NCBI GenBank assembly: GCA_964385695.1
Contig: CAYLQA010000037.1
Location: forward strand, 1 to 38,787
DNA from: CAYLQA01 sp964385695
GTDB taxonomy: Bacteria > Desulfobacterota > Desulfobulbia > Desulfobulbales > Desulfurivibrionaceae
Direction of reading: 5' to 3'
DNA: 38,787 nucleotides
Shown here: positions 33,273 through 38,787 of the stretch, piece by piece
Layout: each line of letters starts with the position of its first letter
Numbering within the stretch: the first letter of the stretch is position 1
Notes under the pieces: model-generated
The model's input: only the letters and a program-made list of their open reading frames with translations
Told to the model about the DNA's origin: nothing
Databases searched by the model: none
Position numbers and translations under genes: made by a program

Positions 33273-34604
33273 ATGAGAAGGTCGTTATTCCTGGCAGCAT
33301 CCCTGGCCGCCACCATGGTTTACGCCCCAGCCGTCTTGGCTGCGGGTCCTGCGCCTGCCAAAGTGCCCATGGCAAAACTCTGCGGCATGTGTCATGAGCC
33401 CGAACCTGGTGTGATGATGGGCTTTTTAGAGAACATCGCCATCAAATCCAAGACCATCCAGATGGACTTTATGTCCCACAAAGAGGTGGTCAAATTCACA
33501 GACAAAACCAAAGTCAAATACGTTAAAGACTTCAAGGATATCCGCAACTACAAGAAAAAAGGCTTTCAGATCAACTTTACGGAGCAAGGCGGAGAGAGAG
33601 TTGCCGACGAGATCATCCGTTTTGACATCATGCGCGCCATTACGGATGATGAAAAGCTTGATCGCGCCGCCTTTAAATTGTTGCGCAAAGACCCGATGGT
33701 CAAAGTCTATGATGTACGCCCACCTATGAAGTATAAGATGGGCCATATCCCCGGCGCCGGGATGATGCCTGCGCCAGCCTTTGATAAATTCATCGGCAAA
33801 TTGCCTCAAGATAAGTCCACCCCCATTGTTTTCTACGGTGTTGGCGGCTGCCTCAGCCCCACTGCCTCCATGAAGACCAAGAGTCTTGGTTATGAGAATG
33901 TCCGCATCTATACGGGCGGCTTTCCGGACTGGAGCAAGAACGAATTCGGCACCGTGGCTCCGGGTTGGCTGAAGATGGCCATTGGCAAAGGTTTCCCCCA
34001 TGTGCTTGTTGATCTGCGTCCCGCCCCTGAAGTGAATAAAGGCCATATCAAGGGAGCGGTCGGCATTGAGTACGCCAAACTTGCAGCAAGCAAGGCAAAA
34101 TTCCCAGAGCGAAAAAAGGCCCCGATCATTTTTTACGGTGCCAAGAGCAAAGAGGCTGCGGCCCAGGCCGTGGCCTGGGGATATAAAGCCGTGCGCATTC
34201 TGCCCATGGACTTTAACGGTTGGCAAACGGCCGGCAACCCGGTTGCCACAGGCCCTGCCAAGACAAAAATCGTCTATGTGCCCAAACCCAAGCCTGGCAC
34301 CATTGCAGCAAGCGAGTTTGAAAAGGTTGCCGGAAAAACGCCGGGCTCCATGCAACTGGTGGATGTGAGAAACCCGGATGAATTTGCCAAAGGCACCATC
34401 CCAAGCGCCGTCAACATCCCAGTGGATGAACTTGGCCAACGCATGGCAGAGCTTGATCCGCATAAGGAGCTCATCCTTTACTGCAACTCCGGTATTCGAG
34501 CGGAGATGGGCCAGAACGTCCTGAAAGGAAAAGGGCGTAAATCCAGGTATCTGGATGCCACTGTGAGTGTTGATGAAGGTGAGCTGGAGGTCGAGGAAAA
34601 CTAA
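33273..34604 (+). CDS. Monohaem cytochrome c fused to three rhodanese domains
   Basis: The 443-aa product (ATG 33273; GGAGG lies 6 nt upstream, better than a start at 33252) has a signal peptide to about residue 24. One haem site CGMCH is at 37-41. A strand-rich domain of about 80 residues (52-125) follows. Three tandem rhodanese domains span about 133-230, 233-325 and 345-443. The first has a persulfide-site cysteine (Cys193 in GVGGCLSPTA) and the third has Cys404 in ILYCNSGIRA. The second has FYGAKSKEAA and lacks the cysteine, so it is probably structural. It should act in the periplasm, moving sulfane sulfur or binding thiols, with a haem for electron transfer. A terminator follows, so it is monocistronic. 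Confidence 0.85.
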   Translation: MRRSLFLAASLAATMVYAPAVLAAGPAPAKVPMAKLCGMCHEPEPGVMMGFLENIAIKSKTIQMDFMSHKEVVKFTDKTKVKYVKDFKDIRNYKKKGFQINFTEQGGERVADEIIRFDIMRAITDDEKLDRAAFKLLRKDPMVKVYDVRPPMKYKMGHIPGAGMMPAPAFDKFIGKLPQDKSTPIVFYGVGGCLSPTASMKTKSLGYENVRIYTGGFPDWSKNEFGTVAPGWLKMAIGKGFPHVLVDLRPAPEVNKGHIKGAVGIEYAKLAASKAKFPERKKAPIIFYGAKSKEAAAQAVAWGYKAVRILPMDFNGWQTAGNPVATGPAKTKIVYVPKPKPGTIAASEFEKVAGKTPGSMQLVDVRNPDEFAKGTIPSAVNIPVDELGQRMAELDPHKELILYCNSGIRAEMGQNVLKGKGRKSRYLDATVSVDEGELEVEEN

Positions 34605-34635
34605 GTCAACTCACAACCTATTTTACGTTAGTAAA

Positions 34636-34673
34636 AAAAGACCTGTCAGAACAATCCGGCAGGTCTTTTTTTT
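34636..34673 (+). terminator. Intrinsic terminator of the cytochrome-rhodanese gene
   Basis: GACCTGTC (34640-34647) pairs with GGCAGGTC (34658-34665, one G-T pair) and is followed by eight or more T residues. It begins about 32 nt after the stop codon. Confidence 0.88.
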
Positions 34674-34779
34674 ATTCAGAAACCAATATTTTCTCGGTCA
34701 TAGGGGGGAAACATATGGCACAAACACCATAACCGTTCGATTTAACGTTTAATTTCACCCAACAAACTTGTTTGAAAAA

Positions 34780-34807
34780 TTGTAGTATTTGTAAAAGTCA
34801 TTATAAT
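34780..34807 (+). promoter_or_regulatory. Promoter of the GGDEF gene
   Basis: A perfect -10 box TATAAT is at 34802-34807; the best -35 at 16-nt spacing is a weak TTGTAG (34780-34785). It places a start near 34814, about 25 nt before the GTG at 34838. Confidence 0.45.
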
Positions 34808-34837
34808 TATAGAAAGGTATGACTCAAAATAATCAGG

Positions 34838-36787
34838 GTGATTGGTAAAAAAGAAGGCATGCAATTCGATAATTCAAAGACATACAGCTATCTCAACAAG
34901 ATCAGTTTAATACCGATTTTATTTGGTATTGTTGCGGTTTTTCTTGTCTCTGCATTCGTCTACCAATCCCTGCGCAATGTGAGCTATAGGGACATTTCCT
35001 CCAGTTTATTAAAGGTCTCAACATTAATTTCCCAACAAGCTGAGAACTCGCTTTCTGATTCAATATCGATTCTGGAATACATTGCGCATTTAAAAGAATT
35101 CTCTACCCTTGACCATGTTGACAAGATTGATCGCAAACTCAATGGTATTCCGGAAAATGTAGATAGTGAGAAAAGATACCTCCTTGAAAATGTACGAAAA
35201 AATCACGGTTTCTCTGTTGTGTTTATCTTGCTTCCCAATGGAGACCACTACTTATCCCACCCCTTTTCCGTACAAAAAAGCTTAAGAAGTGGATATTACA
35301 ACCTCTCCCACAGGCCCTATTTCCAAAAAAGCCAGGCCACAAAACGAACTGTTGTTTCAGATGGATTTCGCGGGGCAGACAACGAATTGGCCGTTGTCAT
35401 TGATGTCCCAATCCTTAACAAGGACAATACGATTCGTGCACACCTTGGCGGGGTTTTTCACCTTAAAAAGTTCTCTCAGGTTGTCACTTCATCTCTCATC
35501 AAAGATTTTGACATCGGCTTCATCGTTGACAGTAAAGGTCATGCAATAGCACATTCTGATATGCGGTTACTGGGCGATGGGAACAGAAAAACCTTTAGCG
35601 AGCATCCCCTTATCAAAGGCCATCTTGCCCAAAAGCTCGATTCCACTGTTGCAGGATCATCCCCATCAACCATTTTGCAAGAGTATAGCGATCCAGTAAC
35701 CGGTATAGATTATCTGGCAACACTCTCTGAGCTTTCTCCTGGTTGGACTCTTGTTTTACTGACCGATAAAGACAAAGCGCTCTCAGCGAACAAGCCATAC
35801 ATGTTAAAACTCTCACTTCTTGCCGGAATAATCCTCATTGTTGTGAGTTTTGCCGGAGCTGCAGTTATCCGTAAAATCGGTGTTCAATGGGCAGGCGCAG
35901 AGCAAAAAATACAAAAACACAATGCCTTTCTTGAAACAGTGCTTGAGTCCCTGCCGTATCCCTTTTACGTCATAGATGCCAAAACCTACACTATCGTTAT
36001 CGCCAATTCACTGCTCGGCCCAGTTGAGAAGTGGCAAGGCAGTACCTGTCATAAAGTTACGCACCACAGCGATCAACCCTGTATAGAGGACGAGCACAAA
36101 TGCCCGCTCAAAGAGGTTATACAAACCGGCAAGCCCGTTATCATTGAGCATATTCACTTTGATAGAGAGAACAACCGGCGCTATGTCGAGGTGCATGGGT
36201 ACCCGATTTTTGATGAGCGCGGCAATGTCGTTCAGATGATCGAGTACTCCATTGACATTACAGACCGCAAAGAAATGGAACAGAAGCTTGTTGAGGCATC
36301 TATCATGGATGAATTAACAGGGATTCATAACCGGCGAGGTTTTATTTCTCTAGCCCGAAAACAGTTGCAGGTTGCCATGCGCTCCTCTCAATCCATGTTT
36401 TTGCTTTTTGCCGACCTGGACAATATGAAATGGATAAATGACGAGCTTGGCCATCATGTTGGAGACGAGGCGTTGCAGGACACAGCAAAGCTTCTCAAGC
36501 ATACTTTTCGCGAATCCGATATCATTGGCAGGCTCGGCGGAGATGAGTTTGCCGTGTTGCTGACCAATGAGTCCGATGAATCTTCCAGGGAGCTCATACT
36601 GAACCGGCTGCAAAAAAAGGTAGAGAAATTTAATGCTGAGCATGATCGCAAATACACGCTTTCATTAAGTGCCGGACTTTCCTTTTTCAATGGGGAAAAA
36701 CCACGATTCTTAGAAGAGCTTCTTTCTGAGGCTGACAGGCTGATGTACGAAGAAAAGAACAAGAAAAGAGGCATAACTCCAGCTTAA
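34838..36787 (+). CDS. Membrane diguanylate cyclase: dCache sensor, PAS, GGDEF
   Basis: This inner-membrane enzyme would make cyclic di-GMP in response to a periplasmic ligand. TM1 (about 22-42) and TM2 (about 325-345) bracket a roughly 280-residue dCache-type sensor with the YYNLSHRPYFQKSQ stretch. A PAS domain (about 365-485) carries Cys404, His405, Cys415 and Cys422 in a CHxxxHH...C...C arrangement. The GGDEF domain (about 488-649) has the active RLGGDEF near 564-570 and the inhibitory RxxD site (RESD) five residues before it, so product inhibition is likely. The start is uncertain: GTG 34838 (649 aa) or ATG 34859, neither with a strong ribosome-binding site. No effector or EAL gene is adjacent. 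Confidence 0.92.
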   Translation: MIGKKEGMQFDNSKTYSYLNKISLIPILFGIVAVFLVSAFVYQSLRNVSYRDISSSLLKVSTLISQQAENSLSDSISILEYIAHLKEFSTLDHVDKIDRKLNGIPENVDSEKRYLLENVRKNHGFSVVFILLPNGDHYLSHPFSVQKSLRSGYYNLSHRPYFQKSQATKRTVVSDGFRGADNELAVVIDVPILNKDNTIRAHLGGVFHLKKFSQVVTSSLIKDFDIGFIVDSKGHAIAHSDMRLLGDGNRKTFSEHPLIKGHLAQKLDSTVAGSSPSTILQEYSDPVTGIDYLATLSELSPGWTLVLLTDKDKALSANKPYMLKLSLLAGIILIVVSFAGAAVIRKIGVQWAGAEQKIQKHNAFLETVLESLPYPFYVIDAKTYTIVIANSLLGPVEKWQGSTCHKVTHHSDQPCIEDEHKCPLKEVIQTGKPVIIEHIHFDRENNRRYVEVHGYPIFDERGNVVQMIEYSIDITDRKEMEQKLVEASIMDELTGIHNRRGFISLARKQLQVAMRSSQSMFLLFADLDNMKWINDELGHHVGDEALQDTAKLLKHTFRESDIIGRLGGDEFAVLLTNESDESSRELILNRLQKKVEKFNAEHDRKYTLSLSAGLSFFNGEKPRFLEELLSEADRLMYEEKNKKRGITPA

Positions 36788-36845
36788 GCAACACTCTCGC
36801 TCAAAGCCCCTGCCGTAAAACTTTCTACTTTTACTGTGCCCCTGT

Positions 36846-36898
36846 GACCATATTGGTCAATTCTATAAATTGACAAAAAAGCAATACGTACATATATA
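36846..36898 (+). promoter_or_regulatory. Promoter with overlapping palindromes for the Tim44-domain gene
   Basis: TTGACA (36870-36875) is followed after 17 nt by TATATA (36893-36898). Just upstream, GACCA-TAT-TGGTC (36846-36858) is a palindrome, and TGGTCAATT...AATTGACAA (36854-36876) is an imperfect inverted repeat that covers the -35 box. These may be operator half-sites. Confidence 0.55.
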
Positions 36899-36962
36899 TC
36901 TGACTCTGGTGAAAGCCAAAGATGCATAAATTCAATATATTTCCCCCAAGGAGTTGTTCATT

Positions 36963-37865
36963 ATGTTGAGCACCATGAGACGATTTACCCCTATTTTGCT
37001 CATTTTCTTTACCCTTACCTTTACGGCTGTTGATTTTATCGGCCCAACCACAGAAACGGTTGAGGCCCGCTCCCGAGGCGGTGGACGCTCCTTTAGCCCG
37101 TCTCGTACTTATCGTAAACCGACCCAGCGCCAAACCTCTCCGAGCACATCGCCAACGAGAAGAGGCGGCAGCAGCTTCATGCGTGGTCTTGCAGGCGGCT
37201 TGTTGGGCGGTGCCATTGGTGCCATGCTGTTCGGTTCCATGGGTGGCGGCAGCGGCATGGGCATTATCCCAATACTTGTCTTTGCCGGTATCGGCTACTT
37301 TCTTTTCACCCGCTTTATGAAAAGACCTGCTTCAAATTCCGCGCAATACCAAACGCACTCTTTTGACGGTGGCATGGATCAGCAAACCTCCTCCTTTAGC
37401 GAACAAGATTCTGTGGCCCATGGCATTGAGATGATCCGTCAAACAGAGCCGGGATTCAGCCTGGATAACTTTAAAGAGGTTGCCTCGGATGTATTTTTTC
37501 AGGTACAGGCAGGTTGGATGCGCCGTGATCTGGACTCCTACCGCCACCTTCTTGGAGACCACTTGGCTAAGGAGTATGAGGGCCACTTTGCTGAGATGCG
37601 TCAAAAAGGACATATAAACAAGCTTGAGAGCATTGCCGTACGCAAAGTCGATATCGTTGCTGCCGGTGTTCAAGACAATGAAGAGTTTGTCACAGTCCTT
37701 TTCACCGCCAACCTGCTTGACTATACGGTTGATGACAAAAGCGGCGATCTTATTGAAGGCAGCATGACCGAGCCGGTCAAATTTGCCGAAAACTGGACCT
37801 GGGCCCGCCCCATGGCTGGAGAGGACAACTGGAGACTGGAAGGCATCGAGGTTGTAAAGGGCTGA
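36963..37865 (+). CDS. Tim44-like domain membrane protein
   Basis: The 300-aa product (ATG 36963; AAGGAG lies about 9 nt upstream, whereas a TTG at 36954 sits directly on that site) has an N-terminal signal or anchor (about 1-26). A basic, Ser/Pro/Arg/Gly-rich linker follows, then a glycine-rich segment (LAGGLLGGAIGAMLFGSMGGGSG). The membrane helix IIPILVFAGIGYFLFTRF is at about 102-119. The C-terminal Tim44-like domain (about 155-300) contains FFQVQAGWMRRDLDSYRHLLGDHLA. Bacterial members are linked to membrane association, with unknown function in most cases. It is monocistronic, with its own promoter and a terminator after it. Confidence 0.82.
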   Translation: MLSTMRRFTPILLIFFTLTFTAVDFIGPTTETVEARSRGGGRSFSPSRTYRKPTQRQTSPSTSPTRRGGSSFMRGLAGGLLGGAIGAMLFGSMGGGSGMGIIPILVFAGIGYFLFTRFMKRPASNSAQYQTHSFDGGMDQQTSSFSEQDSVAHGIEMIRQTEPGFSLDNFKEVASDVFFQVQAGWMRRDLDSYRHLLGDHLAKEYEGHFAEMRQKGHINKLESIAVRKVDIVAAGVQDNEEFVTVLFTANLLDYTVDDKSGDLIEGSMTEPVKFAENWTWARPMAGEDNWRLEGIEVVKG

Positions 37866-37900
37866 TCTGTCGGCAGGCCTTTACAGCTATTGCTTATTCA

Positions 37901-37935
37901 AAGGAATGACCTGAAAATGGTCATTCCTTTTTTTT
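37901..37935 (+). terminator. Intrinsic terminator of the Tim44-domain gene
   Basis: A perfect stem AAGGAATGACC/GGTCATTCCTT with a 7-nt loop is followed by TTTTTT. On the opposite strand the A-run preceding it could also serve the convergent PAS gene. Confidence 0.88.
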
Positions 37936-37976
37936 AATAAAGCCAAGTGAACAATCCCACTTCGACAAAATAAGAA

Positions 37977-38393
37977 CTATGTCCCTGTTTTTGCAAACTC
38001 ACTCACAAACAGCAAGACAAATCCATCAACCTTCATCGTTGATACTTCAAGAGCATAGGCAAAGGTTGCATTCTGCTTTTTAATATCCAGAACCGTATGC
38101 ACATTGGCGTGGGAGTTTCCTGTCGCAAAGGTATCCATTACTGCGGCTTTAATCCTGCACCTTTCACAGTTTGGGTCGAGCCCGCAGCCCAACTCTGTAA
38201 ACGAATAGACACAGTCAAAGACCTGTCCTCCCCTTCGGCCCTTGATTTGCAGAAGATCCTTAGCGAATAATTCACATGCTTTTTTATTGGCTGTAACCAC
38301 TTGCCTTGGCTCAGCCTGCATCAACAGGGTTGGTGACTCAAGGGTATTTATAAATTCTTGCGGATCTTCTATACGATTATGAGCTTTATTCAT
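37977..38393 (-). CDS. Small PAS-like protein with a four-cysteine motif
   Basis: The 138-residue protein is a single PAS-type domain: a helical start (PQEFINTLESPTLLMQ), a nucleotide- or ligand-pocket region (VVTANKKACELF) and closing strands (ATFAYALEVSTMKVDGFVLLFVSEF). Cys61, Cys70, Cys76 and Cys79 (in GCGLDPNCERCRI) could hold a metal or act as a redox switch. No output domain is attached, so it may be a stand-alone sensor for a partner kinase or cyclase. The start at 38393 (MNKAHNRIED) is preferred because GGGGGTGATC immediately before it is nearly complementary to the 16S 3' end; an ATG at 38405 would not use that site. Confidence 0.75.
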   Translation of the reverse strand: MNKAHNRIEDPQEFINTLESPTLLMQAEPRQVVTANKKACELFAKDLLQIKGRRGGQVFDCVYSFTELGCGLDPNCERCRIKAAVMDTFATGNSHANVHTVLDIKKQNATFAYALEVSTMKVDGFVLLFVSEFAKTGT

Positions 38394-38741
38394 GATCACC
38401 CCCATGTTTTATCAGCCACACTGGCAAATCTTGCACTCCGGAAGGTCAAGATTTACTAGTATCATCATACTACACAGAGACGTTGCATGACCAATTAAGG
38501 TTCCTGCCCTATAAATTCCCGTCTTTTCCAACTCCTAAGAGAAAACGCGCAGTACAGTGACCTTTGGCACCCAGCTTCACGGGAAAACCGATTGACCACA
38601 GATTCCCTGTGATCATCCCTACAAAGCCAATTTGAAGAGCGCCCACCCTAACAATGCCTTGCAGTATACGTTATCATGCCACAGGCCGGAGTAAAAGAAA
38701 ATATTAAGGGATCAGACGTGGGAAAATAACACACTAAACAA
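38394..38741. other. Right-end region without recognised gene
   Basis: I find no supported ORF, RNA or terminator. A small palindrome AGTATCATCATACT (about 38457-38470) lies upstream of the PAS gene and could be a regulator site, but this is weak. Confidence 0.35.
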
Positions 38742-38787
38742 CCACCGACTGCAAGTCGGTGGGTTTAAATTCGCGGACTGAAAGTCC
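38742..38787. mobile_element. Possible end of an IS200/IS605-type element
   Basis: A perfect 9-bp hairpin CCACCGACT/AGTCGGTGG with a 3-nt loop is followed by the start of a second one, GGACT-GA-AAGTCC, at the window edge. Subterminal hairpins of this kind mark ends of IS200/IS605 elements. No transposase is in view. Confidence 0.4.

Noticed and set aside
34819..34848. Nine-codon leader peptide before the GGDEF gene
   Set aside because: AGAAAGG is too close to its ATG, and a short frame like this is expected by chance.
38442..38456. Sigma-54 promoter near TGGCAAATCTTGCA upstream of the PAS gene
   Set aside because: The GG to GC spacing is 8 nt instead of 10 and the strand is opposite to the gene.

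Overview
The window looks like a chromosomal segment of an anaerobic, sulfur-metabolising Gram-negative bacterium, most likely Desulfobacterota and plausibly Desulfobulbales-like. That placement is an inference from gene content: an octaheme tetrathionate-reductase-family cytochrome, a cytochrome c–triple rhodanese fusion, a UGA-containing thioredoxin-like gene, FolE2, a core MetE-type protein, cysteine-rich PAS domains and a sigma-54 promoter. An outer membrane is shown directly by BamA, LolC/LolD and a SurA-like chaperone. The window is unbroken chromosome with short mobile or palindromic repeats; no phage or CRISPR array is seen.

Layout: 1-6083 (minus strand) is a proteostasis block, tRNA-Leu–tig–clpP–clpX–lon–tRNA-Val. 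6326-8945 (plus) holds a folate-independent-type methionine synthase candidate and lysS. 9121-20524 (plus) is an envelope and DNA-maintenance run: lolC, lolD, bamA, mfd, a SurA-type isomerase, rodZ, recO. 20740-26461 (minus) is a tightly packed set: family 2 glycosyltransferase, folE2, a CCA/poly(A) polymerase-type enzyme and glgP. 26462-26944 is full of inverted repeats. 26945-28390 (minus) is the octaheme cytochrome behind a near-consensus sigma-54 promoter.

28890-32024 is an accessory cluster: a PP-loop ATPase and a RibD-C reductase on minus, divergent from a ParB-domain protein and a SAM methyltransferase on plus. A 124-bp MITE-like element supplies the methyltransferase stop codon. Next to it, on minus, lies a gene that ordinary ORF calling truncates: an 84-codon thioredoxin-fold protein whose in-frame UGA sits in a UxxC redox motif, with a bacterial SECIS-like hairpin 14 nt downstream. 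I regard this as a selenoprotein. The rest is a small secreted basic protein, a structured leader before the cytochrome-rhodanese, a dCache-PAS-GGDEF diguanylate cyclase, a Tim44-domain membrane protein, a small four-cysteine PAS protein, and hairpins at the right edge that may be the end of an IS200/IS605-type element.

How the genes work together: the left half is housekeeping (protein quality control, lipoprotein and outer-membrane protein biogenesis, repair). The right half is redox and sulfur biology plus signalling. The octaheme cytochrome, the rhodanese-cytochrome and the Sec-thioredoxin could all act on inorganic sulfur species in or near the periplasm, but that link is inferred from family membership and proximity.
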